Below, one piece after another: positions 1-36,760 of a DNA stretch of 64,000 nt (position 1 is the first letter of the stretch; every line of letters begins with the position of its first letter). Where the stretch lies: NCBI GenBank assembly GCA_013433145.1, contig CM024171.1, forward strand, positions 12,276,065-12,340,064, read 5' to 3'. The translations under genes were made by a program, and so were the position numbers. Source of the DNA: Ascaris suum (lineage: Eukaryota; Nematoda; Chromadorea; Rhabditida; Ascarididae). Under the pieces are notes generated by a model. It was not told where the DNA came from. It was given only the letters and a program-made list of their open reading frames with translations, and made no database searches.

Positions 1-84
1 GGAAGGTAGGTATGAAATGGTAAAAAGCAGAGTCCTTTCACGTCTATAGACATTCTCATATAAAGTAGAAGTTGTGGCTTACAG

Positions 85-349
85 GTAGAGGTGGATGAGG
101 AGGAAGTGGAGCAAGCGTTACGACGCGTTATCGAGTTGGATAAGTTGTTGAGTGATTTTGATGTGCGTTTACGTACGAGTGCCCTCTATATTAGTCGATC
201 GTCAAAGGCATCAGTTTATGGGACAGCCGCACACGATGACGAGGGTTTCCAACAAGGATCACCCTTCCACACACTCTACCGATGCAGCCGTCTGGTAGTG
301 CACTCACCGATCCCACTACCATCGATGTGTTATGGCCATCATAATGGAG
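85..349 (+). CDS. Unidentified coding exon, partial gene at left edge
   Basis: An open frame runs from a good acceptor (TTACAG, ending at 84) in phase 0. The translation begins VEVDEEEVEQALRRVIELDK and continues through a charged, probably helical or coiled-coil stretch (about residues 1-32), then a Ser/His/Pro-rich stretch. The base composition is clearly less AT-rich than the flanks. A plausible donor (GGAG then GTGATG) ends the exon at 349. If it is not used, the frame reads on to a TAA at 427-429, but the extra 25 residues are AT-rich and look non-coding. I do not recognise the family. Upstream exons lie outside the window, and no downstream exon was recognised. The coding call rests on composition, acidic/basic patterning and the acceptor only. 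Confidence 0.4.
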
Positions 350-429
350 GTGATGACGAACTATTATATGTTCAGTTTTTTAAAATTATGTTTACATCAG
401 TTAATGCAATTTTCGAAGCAGTTGTGTAA

Positions 430-3400
430 TTGTTGTGTTGCTCTTTTGCCGGGTATAATTTAGAGTTTTAAGGGTAGGAAGAGGGGAGGATAATTGTTTT
501 ACTGAGAGTTTTCATTTAAATGATGCTTATTCTTTTATAGGGGAAAATTGCTTCTGCAATGAATATGTTTTGATTTTTTCTAGTACCAAACATAGGAGGA
601 TAGAAGAGAATGGATTCAGGTGCTTTGTGTTTTATTGCTTTGTAATATAAATTTATAAAAAATGCATAAATATATTTCACTGGTAGTTTACTTTGCCGAA
701 TCGGTTTTTATATGAGAGGGAGAGAGGATGATTTTTAAACTTGGTGTAAAAAAAAACGAAAGGCAAGGAATTTCTTGAAAGAGTGTTCCCTCTTTTATTG
801 GCATCTTTGTACGAGGTTATTTGTGGTTTGCGCATAAATTTTACGGACGTATTTCATTGAAATGTTAACTATGCGTATTGTCGTCATTTTTAGTGATAAC
901 GTGATAACAACGAATTGAATTTTTTTTTTGTGTGCTTCTTTGACCACATGCAAATTTATTCAAATTACGCGTCACGATATTTCATTTTAACGTACGCTTT
1001 GATGAGTTAACGTTTTATTAATTTCCGCTTCGTAGGTAATATTCTCGTTATTCGACTTTTGTTTTATTTCATCTTTAGAGGCGACTTCCGATTTTCTTAT
1101 TTTATGTTCGTTGAAAATTTATTCAAATGCGGTAAGCGATATCTTGTCTGTGTGTATATGTCTTTGTGTTTGCATATCTGTGCGATAGTAGTTTTTAACT
1201 CGCAAAGACGATAAACTTGGGTGCGTTTAATCTCTATCTGCAGATATGAAACAACCTGGAAAAAAAAGGACTATTAACTGGGAATTTCCCCGATGGGCAG
1301 CTAAAAAATGAGTCATCCAAGAAACTGTCGCATACAACGCTCAAAAGGCTCAAAAAAGACTTTCAAACCTTTTCCAGGTGTTTTTTTTGTCTCATTAGTG
1401 AATTGCACTAAAAAAAATGCTAAAACTGTTTATCGAATATCGGAAAAGTGTAGCAGTTATGTAAATTAAAAAAGAGGATTGTTTATGTTAAATTATATGC
1501 CGTCATAGGTGCTGGAAATGAGAAAAAAAAAAGAGAAGAAAGAAGAGGAGATCAAAATGAAGGAAAGGAAACCGTATGAGACATCTATTTGTTCAGGATA
1601 GCTCGTCTATTTTTAATAAAAGCCTTTTCAGAGTGTAGATTTAGTATGCCTTCGATATGTGTCCCCTCAATTTGCTGTTAGGATTCATAAGGATGCAATA
1701 GTTATATATTTTGAAGGGACATACGTCAGGTCTATTGTTTCTTTTCTTCTTTGCCATGACGAGTAGGTTTTTTTCAATGCCGGAAGGTGTCTCACGATGC
1801 GGACATATAGTGACCGGTCCTTCCTATCTATATGAGCCTCTCCGTTATGGATACGACCAGCCCTAATCTACGCGCGAAGTGTGTTGGAAAAACGAATGAT
1901 GCAATTGCTTGAGGTGTGGCGTTCATTATGGACGTTTAAGGATGCGAAATGTCTTTCAAAGCTTGCTGACGCGGTTGATATACTTATTGCAATATTTTAT
2001 ACGAAACAGGGTTCCGTCAAAGCCATCTTCGGGGACATTGGATCGGACTTATTTCGATTGGTTCTGATTTAAAAAGCGCTATATGAGAGTTCGATCGTAG
2101 TGTTCTGCGGTTGCTTCAAAAGGTTCCTTTTCATGTGCGAAAGATTTATTAACTTTGGAGAATGAAAGTATTTTTGCTGGTGGGTTTTTGACATCAGATG
2201 ACCACGAATTTATAGCCTCAACAGGTGACGTTTATCTTAAGGGGATTTGATTAAAATGTTCTATCTACTGAGCAATCTGAGGCCCACATATCAGGGATGT
2301 TTGAGTGAAATTTAGAGGGACTAGGAGCTAGCTATTTGATGGATAAGGTAAAAAGGTCGGCTCATTGAGGTTTGAGTTGAGCAACACACCATGACGGGTG
2401 ACAGAGTTGCAAAGAGTGGCGCAATGCACGAGGTCCTCTTTCCTTCCTTTCTTTTTTCTTCCTCACCTCCACTTTCCTTAACCGACTTTAATTAACAGAA
2501 CCAATTTCCTCCATAATTTATGCATGTGTTGTCTTCTTCTCTAACCTTCACAAACTTTGCACTTCTTCGTATAGCTACCAGTGCATAAACACGTTGCTGT
2601 ATCTCTTGTGAGCATTATATGCAGTAAAGTGTCGAAAAATCAAGTCACCTATTTATTATTTATTTATTTCGATGCATTGAATTGGAGAACATATAAAAAC
2701 TATAGGAATGAAAACAGCAGGAAGGGCAAGACGTTCGCAAAACAATATTCTAGACGTCGGCACATAAGAACCGTAGTCTAAAAGCTGATGGAGCATTAAA
2801 AATATCGATAGGAAGCAGATTCTAGACTAGTGTGATACGCTGCTGGGAATTACGCAGAACACTGATTGTACTACATTTTTTTTTTTTTTTGGTGATGCTT
2901 ACCTTGATTGTGGGGAGTTTTGAATTACCGAGAAAGTTTGATTTGTAATTATAACTTGCAGCATTTCCGAGAAAGTGGTTTCCGGAAGGGTATGTACAGT
3001 TAATGCGAAGAATTGAATTAAATTTGAGACTGCGATATCTCAGTAATTCTACATTATAGATTTTAAACACAATAATGTAATTGAAGGAATATGGACTGCG
3101 GTTGGCTCTGCAAAGACAGCACAAATAAATTGTTCCTGGACATCCTTTATGAATCTGACACCGGAAACCAGTATGAAAAATAGGAAGGAAGGCGTTATGG
3201 GAGCACAGCATTTCAAAACGGGCCGATAGAAAGTAACGAAGATCTTTCGATAATGTTTGGTACGTCTATGCTACAGAGCGCCGAAAATGCAGCGGACGAC
3301 TTCTCAACAATAGTGGAACACTGTAGCCTTCAATGAAGTTCAGAGCCGACTGTAACACACCCAACTTACGGATACTGTGTGCGGAAGAAGAATCATCACC

Positions 3401-3642
3401 TCCTAGATTGAGAGAACATCCATATCGAAAGTTGATATAAACTAAGTATATTTTATAGGTAATATTTAAATTCTGCAATTTCAATCAGTTGGCGAATGCA
3501 GTGAGGTCCATTTGAAGGATATGGAGATCAGAGGTAAAAATGATGAAAAACGTGGCGTTCTTTATGCAAAAGTGATCTTTCCGTCGTTTATGATCAGAAA
3601 GGTGTTTGCGTTGAGATCGGCAGGATAACTTGCACGAATGTG
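430..3642. other. No recognisable gene
   Basis: AT-rich sequence with poly-A/T runs. Short open frames (for example 1881-2072 plus and 2822-3211 minus) have neither splice-flanked ends nor similarity to any family I recognise. An ATGCAAAT octamer lies at 948-955. It may contain the 3' part or 3' UTR of the left-edge gene, but I cannot place an end. Confidence 0.5.
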
Positions 3643-3714
3643 TCCGTTGTGGTCTAGTGGTTAGGATTTGCGGCTCTCACCCGCAAGGCCCGGGTTCGAT
3701 TCCCGGCAACGGAA
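3643..3714 (+). tRNA. tRNA-Glu (anticodon CTC)
   Basis: The 72-nt sequence folds as a full cloverleaf. The 7-bp acceptor stem pairs TCCGTTG with CAACGGA, followed by discriminator A. The D-arm carries the usual TAGTGGTTAGGA A-box. The anticodon stem pairs TGCGG with CCGCA around loop CTCTCAC, placing anticodon CTC at 3676-3678 (decodes GAG). The T-arm is CCCGG/CCGGG with loop TTCGATT, giving a perfect B-box. The sequence is close to the standard metazoan tRNA-Glu and has no intron. It stands alone, with no neighbouring tRNA. It should be active, because both internal promoter boxes are intact. Confidence 0.97.
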
Positions 3715-6533
<2,819 letters not shown>

Positions 6534-6807
6534 GAGGGAAGGAAGGGATGAGGAAGGATGTAATAGAAGTTCATAGCAGTATTGAGCATTAACCGAAATA
6601 TTCAACCGCATTACCTTACTCTTTATCAATAAAAGGCTTCGATCTCTTTTTCATATTCGTTTCCTATCATAAAAAATTTCAACATCGCTAAACGCCCTTT
6701 TATAAAATAATAACTCTAACTATATAGAATATCAATTTATGAGGAATAAATATTAAGATTTTTAAATATCAAAAAAAAAATAATAATAAAGCAAATAAAT
6801 ATTGAAA

Positions 6808-20538
<13,731 letters not shown>

Positions 20539-22756
20539 TTTCACGTGAGAAAAAATAGGAATACAGGAAAAACGTTCACCCGAACAAGTGAATAGAACAA
20601 TCTTTAATGAATGCTTGCGCTAACGAAGAGCTCATTCTGTTGAAATCATATAGTGGCGTTGTGCTTCCAAACGGGTTTTCTCGCCTATTTCGCCTCTTCT
20701 CAATTTACAAAAAAAAAAAAAAAAAAGAAAGAAAACCAAAAAAAAAAATTCGGTTAATTCGAAGAGGCGATTTTCATTTGAATGAACAAAAAAAAAAAAA
20801 AAATTCAATAATTCAAAAGCATTGAAAATAATCATTCGTTTCATTTATCGATTTATTTTTATTTTTTTTTTTTTTTTTCAATTTATCAATAGATATATTT
20901 ATATAATCGCTATTTGAAATTTTAGAATTGTATAGAAAATTTCTATCTTATATGAAATATCAGTAAATAAACGCTTCATTCAACGATAGGAAAATTTTAC
21001 ATATTTTAAATAATATCGCTCTTTTCGCCTATTTATATGCAAATAAATTTTTCTATGCAAATGATGAAACAACTATAAATTTCATATTTATAAAGCTAAT
21101 CTAATTATTAACTTCCCTAAATATCTATAAATTTCTGACATTTTTTTTTTTTTTTTTGCTTGAAATAATATGAGAAATTATGAAAATATTCACAATATGC
21201 TCAATTATTTTTCATTCAAAAAAAAAATTATTTTAAATTTCTTAATTTAATTTGTTGATTTTCGATCTTTAATAGCAAAAATAAATTTAGAAGAACTCTA
21301 ATAAATAATGTTATGTTGTGATCAAAAACTTACTTTATGCGAACGAATATGATTACGGCGTTTGTTTTTGTTTTTGTTTTTTTTTTTTCGAAGCCGGTCT
21401 CTTATTTGTTGAATTTTGCTCTTTGATAGGAAATAATGAGAAATTTTAATGATAGATACTCAATAATAAAGCTTTTTTTTTTGATACTATGATAGTCGGA
21501 ATGGATTGCATTTTTTTTTGGCACTCTCATCGCTCATATTAAATAATCATTGGAAAGATAGTGGATAAATAGCGATCAATATGATTTTCTCATCGAGTCA
21601 ATAATCGTTTCATGATCGAATGTGAAGAAAAAAAAAAAGAAATTCCTCCGTTTAAATTTATATGAGAAATAATAATTGAATACAACAAAGTAAGGCTAAT
21701 ATAAATTATAGAATAGAACCGTTCCTAAAATTTGCTTAAATCAAATCATTTCAGACTTATGAGTTGAAGCTGCTCCATATGCAAATAGATCGTACATATT
21801 CAAAGACAATTATGATAATGGTACTAGATGTGTTTTTAACGAAAAGGAGTTGCAAAATATCGAGTCATCTGATTTAGTAATATGCATCTCTTCGTGTAAA
21901 TTCACGAGCGTAGAGCTGATTCCTACAGCAAAATTCATTTTTATCGTTAGCATGAAGGAATAAAATGATGATTTTCTGAGGCAGCACTAAAGACATTCGA
22001 GAGTAGACAAATGTTGGACGGCGAAGTTCGTAAGCATTGGGTACGAGATGTGGATTCCGGATGTAGACATCACCTTTTTGTATTACCTTCATCTGGACAC
22101 AGGCTAGGGTTTCCTTTCGCTCGCTTTTTGCTCCGTAGAAGAACTCTCATCACCCATGCGGAGGAAGTAATTCCCTCTGAGGCATTCCACGTCCTGACTC
22201 ATGGTAGTCTGAAAATCCGTTTCGAGGGTGTGTGGGAAGTTGATGTGAAATTATTATAATTTAAGCGATGATCAATCTCAAGTAATAGACCTTTCGTTCA
22301 ACTATTCGATGTGTCCTTTGATCATTAATTAGCTAAAAAGCATGCTAATAGAGTTGCCATCGTAGTGCTCTTGTAGAAACTAACTCTCATAAATTGTAAA
22401 CATTCTATACTTCGCTTTCATATAAAGTCTCTCGCGAAATCTTCATTTAGCACTACAGCACAATTTTGAATGAATTTATTCGCATTCGACCGAGCAAAAT
22501 TAGCAAGATACAGCAATGTTCTTAAGCGATAACGGAGATACAACCGCAGAAGTAATGGATGAGAAGGAATGAAATAAAGAGATGTAATCAAACATGCAAA
22601 TTCTGAAATGCTCAAAGGTATGATGAACTTCCCAAAGGTAATATAAGGTAGGTGTAAAATGAGAAAGCATTTTATTCATATCACCTATAAAGTCATAGAG
22701 AGAAAGGAACAGGTTGAATTTAGCTTTCTCCACCTATCCGATCACTAATGTAAAAC

Positions 22757-22844
22757 CGAATGGTCAGCGACCGTAAAACCATGTGGTTAGTGGTGTAAGG
22801 CTATGTGGTCAGTGGTATAAGACAATGTGGTCAGTGGTGTAAAA
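22757..22844. repeat. 22-bp tandem repeat, four copies
   Basis: Four units of 22 bp, typically CTATGTGGTCAGTGGTGTAA plus two bases. The first unit is the most diverged (CGAATGGTCAGCGACCGTAA core). Confidence 0.85.
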
Positions 22845-23657
22845 TCGCAAGATTCTAGTGGAATAAATGATAGTCGGTTCCTAAAAGTGATTAATGATGA
22901 CGTATTCACCACTTGTTTCGGTAACCAGTTCCAAACCTTTATTACCCTATTTGAGGAAAAAAAAAGAATTTGCGCTTGTTGAGTCGACATCGATTAACGA
23001 TAAATGACGAGCGTTTGAAAAAATATTTCGAAGTAGAGATCACCCTGTTCATATGCAGTAGCAAGTGCTAATGAAGGTAGCACACGAAATCTATTCAGGT
23101 GACTCTTACTAGCAACTATAAGGCGCTTTCTTTTCATTCGAAGGTTGGAACGTCTCTTGACACCTCTAATTAGGCATACATAACGAATATTATTTTTAAT
23201 GATTCCATGAGGTGTATATATACTTGACAGGTGAGATGATTTTTGCTTTACAATCATATTTTAGCAGTATTGAATGAGTGTGTATTAACCTCTTAGGAAT
23301 TCCCATTGAGTTCGACAAATGACTGCTACAATCTTCAAAGAAAGCTTTTCGGTTATAACAACAAATGAATTTTATAATCGAGTAAATCTAGTTGGGGAAT
23401 ATAGCTGCAACAGTTGAGATTACAATCTACTGATTTAAATTTTGAAAATAAAGTTGGCGCGAAAATTTTTATTTGAAATATGTGGACGCACTTTATTGCC
23501 TTACCTAAGTTTATAGTGCACAGGTAACGTTTTTCGTTTTCCCACTTAAATGGAACTTCCCTGTCATAGAGTGTTGAGGTTTGCGCAAAGAGCTGAAGTT
23601 ATACTTGACCGGTGTCAGATGAAGGCGATCTCCATCGATGAGCGGTTTAGCTCTAGA

Positions 23658-23713
23658 CAATATGAGGAAGAAGTCCCGTCCGCCCCAATATGAGGAAGAA
23701 GCCCCGTCCGCCC
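23658..23713. repeat. 28-bp tandem duplication
   Basis: Two adjacent copies of a 28-bp unit starting CAATATGAGGAAGAAG and ending CCCGTCCGCCC, differing at one base (T or C at unit position 17). The unit is GC-rich against an AT-rich background. Because 28 is not a multiple of three, the repeat argues against a conserved coding frame here. Confidence 0.9.
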
Positions 23714-23819
23714 GGGATCGTGTTTCACCGAAACCAATACATCTGTTGGCTACTGTGACGGTGTTGGCGGTTGCATCGGTGGCAGTTGATGTCTCATGAT
23801 GGCTAGTTGGTCTTTTCAA

Positions 23820-23903
23820 GGTTGGTCTTGATCTTTTCGAGGTGGTTCTTTGTCTTTTCGAGGCTGTTCTCGGACTTTTCAAGGTTGGTCTTGATCTTTT
23901 CGA
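23820..23903. repeat. 21-bp imperfect tandem repeat, four units
   Basis: Units of the type GGTTGGTCTTGATCTTTTCG plus one base. Units 1 and 4 are identical, and 2 and 3 are diverged, so there is also a 63-bp periodicity. On the minus strand it would encode basic heptads (SKRSRPT-like). Confidence 0.85.
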
Positions 23904-24463
23904 GGTGATGATCTCTTTAAGGTTCTTGTGTGCATATAAAATGAATAAAATCCCACGTCTTTGACGTCGATTTGCAGTGTGCTTTGATGATGTCGAGTTG
24001 CACGGTGGTTGTTGTTTCATCCACTTCTTCGTAAATTTGCTTTCTCCTTTTTTCTCATGTTGTGATGCTTTTATAAACCTTCAGTTGTGAAGTGCATTAT
24101 GACGACGTCGTGCTCGTACCGAAATGTTTGTCTGTGTCTGTCTGTGTTCTAGTTTCGATTCGAAAACCACTAAACGAAGTGCTTTGAATTGTTGTGGATA
24201 TCGCCTGTGGTATGGGCAACCATACACGAACTTCTTTTATATAATTATAAAGAATTCTATTGGATAATGTATAAAAAGTTGAATGCATTGTGGAAGTTTC
24301 ATATTTCCCACTGATACGAACGCACTCATTGAAATAAAACGGATCATTTGTTGTGGATTTGAACGAGTGGCTAGTTTGAAAAAAAAAATTGATATATGTG
24401 TAATCCATCATTTTTTATATTTCTAATAATTTATTTTCAAGACCGGTCGTTCTGTGGAATGAA

Positions 24464-24593
24464 ATGCAAAAAGCACATATCGTATCAATTGCTTCATTCC
24501 ACATGATTTTTATTTATTTTCGAGATAAATGCAAAAAGCGCCTATCATACTAATTGCTTTATTCTACATAATCATATGTATTTTCGAAAGTTG
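24464..24593. repeat. 65-bp tandem duplication of a dispersed motif
   Basis: Two copies of a segment starting ATGCAAAAAGC, offset by 65 bp (24464 and 24529). Each contains a version of the motif AAAAAGCrCaTATCrTaCTAATTGC, which recurs elsewhere in the window (near 5840, 6350, 14135, 53755). Confidence 0.8.
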
Positions 24594-24929
24594 AGAGGCG
24601 GAATGACTAAATGCTAATTTTTGTTTTTTGTTCAATAATTTTTGCATTTGATGCACATTTTATGTAGTTTTTTTTTCTCGAAATTTATTGCTTATATAGT
24701 TTACTGGTGTACGCGATTGAAATTCAACACGCACATATTCTACTATTCTGCTGGACGCTTTTCTCAGCTTATTCAATTCACACTTCCAATCGGAAATAAT
24801 ATATCTCGGCTGTTTTGACGGACGATTTGTTCGTTCTCGTATTTTAAAATCACCGTAATTGTTCGATGTTATTTGATTGACAGTCGAAAGTAGCATTTAT
24901 TTGAGAGTGGTCGAATAGGAGTGGACACG

Positions 24930-25643
24930 ATGGCGGATATTCCCGTACGAGTGGCTGTACGGGTACGTCCAACGAGCACGAGAGAAAAATCGGAAAGCGC
25001 ACAGCCATGTGTTGTGTGCTTCGAAGAACAGAACCAAGTAGGTTTCGTTTAAAGTGCATTTTCGATCTCCATACATTTTTCTGCTTTTTTCTTGATTAAG
25101 GTGTGTTCTTTTTTCTTTCTTTTTTTCCAAATGGGACATTGAAACGTGAAAGAAAAGAGTATAGAAGAGCGGAGAGACGAATTAAGACGAGCTAATGACA
25201 TGCAGCTGGAGGAATCCCGATTATAAGACTGCTGAAGATTTTGTAGCAAGAATCGTAACTATTTGTTGTCATCTTTTTCTTTAATAAATTGCTGAAATTT
25301 TGCATGCGAAGAATTTTGACATGTGCATTTCGCTTTTAAAACGCCAAGTGTTTTATCTTGAATTGTGTGCAATGTGCTTTTTTATTTCGCTTGACTCACT
25401 TTCAGATGGATTGTACTTTCGGATTAGAAGGGTTGACTAGGAATTTACATATGGGACATCATCCGTTCCGTTACACGAGCCCTTCCCCTTCTCCTTCCCG
25501 CCTAATCATTTTCTTGAATTGGGTATTGCAGGTGTCGGTGAATGGGAAGATGTCTGCTTTCGATAACGTGTTCGATACGACTGCCTCACAAGAAAATGTG
25601 TATGATGCATGTACTGCACCCATGCTCGAATAGTTGCTCAAAG
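24930..25643 (+). pseudogene. Kinesin-4-like motor, N-terminal fragment with in-frame stop
   Basis: Exon 1 (24930-25037, 36 codons, ATG in ACACGATGGCGG) encodes MADIPVRVAVRVRP, the first beta strand of a kinesin motor. Its donor CAA/GTAGGT joins in phase 0 to exon 2 (from 25532, acceptor TTGCAG). Exon 2 reads AFDNVFDTTASQENVYDACT, then APMLE, a TAG stop at 25631-25633, then LLKG before a weak donor at 25644. This matches the kinesin-4/KLP-19 pattern (F..D.VF....Q..VY....P.L.....GFNAT). The stop replaces a residue inside the alignment, because similarity resumes after it. The next expected exon, with the P-loop AYGQTGSGKT, is absent before the minus-strand transporter gene begins at 26.3 kb. 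It is most simply a truncated gene copy. A sequence error plus a very long intron is the alternative. Confidence 0.7.
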
Positions 25644-26267
25644 GTTTCTTTGCACTAAAGATTCATAAATTTGTTTGTATAAAGACTTGCAATAAGTCTG
25701 TCATAAGATAATATCCTATATTGGAGTTCGATATTCCTGTTCTTGTTTCCAATCATTTAATGCATTTTTTAAGAAGGGGAACTTGGATTTAAAGATATTT
25801 TCACATAGAAATATAGAGCTTTCTGAGAGGATAATCGAGGAAACACACTGTGTGTGTTTTTTAAATTGAAAAACAATCTATGAAAGCCATTTTATGTACT
25901 TTTCTTTTTTTTTTCGATATCAGTTATCACTGTCAGTGACAAACATGAAGCAAAAAAGTGTGCGATACATAAATATGATTTAAATAGTGGCTGATGGTGG
26001 CACTATGTTATTAGCTGCCGAATGCTATAATCCAGACGGAAGAGGTCCACATTTCAGCAAACCTTGAAAAGTACTTCATAATCCAGTTATAAAGTTCTAT
26101 CGACCCATTACATGTAATATGGATTGAGAGTTTGTAAAGGCCACAGATGACCACTTCGGCTTCAGTTCTTTATATTGTCGACGGAAGTTAATTTGTGAGA
26201 ATATAATCTTATTGTAGTGCAAAAAACATAGGCTGTATGCAGTTAGTGATGTATCCACATTTACTTC
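25644..26267. other. No recognisable gene
   Basis: Interval between the kinesin fragment and the 3' end of the transporter gene. No P-loop, switch or other kinesin motor block was found on the plus strand here. Confidence 0.6.
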
Positions 26268-26273
26268 TTTATT
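26268..26273 (-). terminator. Poly(A) signal AATAAA of the transporter gene
   Basis: AATAAA on the minus strand, about 60 nt beyond the stop codon at 26335-26337, a normal 3' UTR length for a nematode gene. Confidence 0.65.
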
Positions 26274-26334
26274 CTATTGTTCGCAAATAAACAAGTACTT
26301 CAACGAAGTTCAACAATAACAATGAATCCCGCAA

Positions 26335-35685
<9,351 letters not shown>

Positions 35686-36500
35686 CTTAAACAAAAAAAT
35701 AAACTTATAAATGGAAATATATCTAGACGAAAACTATACCAAGAAAATCATTCCTTACGATCATAGAAAATAGATTTATAGTTCTCTAAAATTTATCAAA
35801 TATCAGAACGAGGCAAAAATCGTTGCAACGATTAAATAATATCGCATAATGTACATTTTATTTTGTGGATAACAAAAAGCTGCAACTATTTAGTAAAGAG
35901 AACCCTGGAAGATCAATATTGAAAATCTACAACTTAAAATGTTGGACAACATCGTCCGTCCATCGCCCTTCCAATTGCACAGGAAAAATTAATCGACATC
36001 AGAATAAAGGTGCTAAAATTGTGAACCGCAATTCGGGAAATAATATCTTTTGAACGATTATGGATGAATATTTGCTAAAGGCAAATTAAGAAAAGCCCCG
36101 ACCGCTTTTGACTCCTCAAAAAGCTGGATCGCAAAAGAATGTAGTGCGAAATAGAGGCGAAAATAGATGAAAAGAGCCGGCGTTTGCGTCGAATTCATAG
36201 CGAAAAGAATATGTGGCAGTTGTACCGAATTATATTTTTTAATTAGAGAACCCAAAGGTGGGATAGGGATCATTTAAACAATGGGGCGAGAGATCCTCTC
36301 AGATAAAATAGCGCAACACTCTTTGGGGCATTGTAAAAGCAAGTCCGTTGGCAGAAAGAGTTGGACCGCAGCTGGACCTTCCTCGTTTGAAATCTTATCA
36401 GGGGCAAGCTAACTGCAACATGCCTCATTTCTTTGGAGCTTGTTGTAGCACTGCTCCACCACAAAACAACCATTACCACAATGCGATGTCGACCAGAAGC

Positions 36501-36760
36501 TTACAAGATAGTCGTCATTTCCTTATTACTGTTATTTCCGGATAATGCCGGCGATTGCTTGTTGACATCGCCCGGTGTGGAGAGGACGCCTGGTTCGCCA
36601 TTACTAGCCTCCGCCGACTCGTTTGCGATGTTCTGAGACGATGGCTGTGGTGTTATTGGCGCATTCATATCTTGTGGAATAACGCTGGAGGCCGTTTTTT
36701 TTTGTTGGAATCTTTTGCTTAGCACACCCTTCACAGAACCTGCAAGTACTATTAGGTAAC
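36501..36760 (-). CDS. Unidentified C-terminal exon of a probable membrane protein
   Basis: The frame begins after acceptor TTTGCAG (exon start 36760, phase 1) or after a second in-frame acceptor CTTGCAG 21 nt later (start 36739), and ends at a stop codon at 36503-36501. It encodes a short hydrophobic segment, [18 protein letters not shown], then a long polar tail rich in Gln, Ser, Asn and Pro (for example [20 protein letters not shown]), like the cytoplasmic tail of a transporter or receptor. The composition is much less AT-rich than its surroundings. I do not recognise the family. Upstream exons should lie at higher coordinates on the minus strand. One candidate near 37425-37310 (LMLIIESAMDYC, donor GTAAGC) could not be joined with confidence. 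It lies about 0.8 kb upstream of the transporter's first seen exon on the same strand, a spacing compatible with an operon but not evidence for one. Confidence 0.4.

Larger units (their letters stand above)
20545..24463. other. No recognised gene; AT-rich with tandem repeats
   Basis: Upstream region of the acyltransferase gene and the gap to the kinesin fragment. The region holds long A and T runs. A patch at about 21990-22250 is less AT-rich, with open frames on both strands (plus 22011-22259, minus 22092-21874), none of which I recognise. From 22.7 kb on it holds several tandem repeats, listed separately. A 169-residue basic minus-strand frame (24020-23511) is built largely on two of those repeats and is not called as a gene. 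Confidence 0.5.

Noticed and set aside
22011..22259. 82-residue plus-strand frame in a less AT-rich patch
   Set aside because: Both strands are open here, and neither translation resembles a known protein or has convincing splice sites.
23511..24020. 169-residue basic minus-strand frame
   Set aside because: Spans two minisatellites, one with a 28-bp period that would shift frame on copy-number change. No recognised domain, GTG/ATG context unconvincing.
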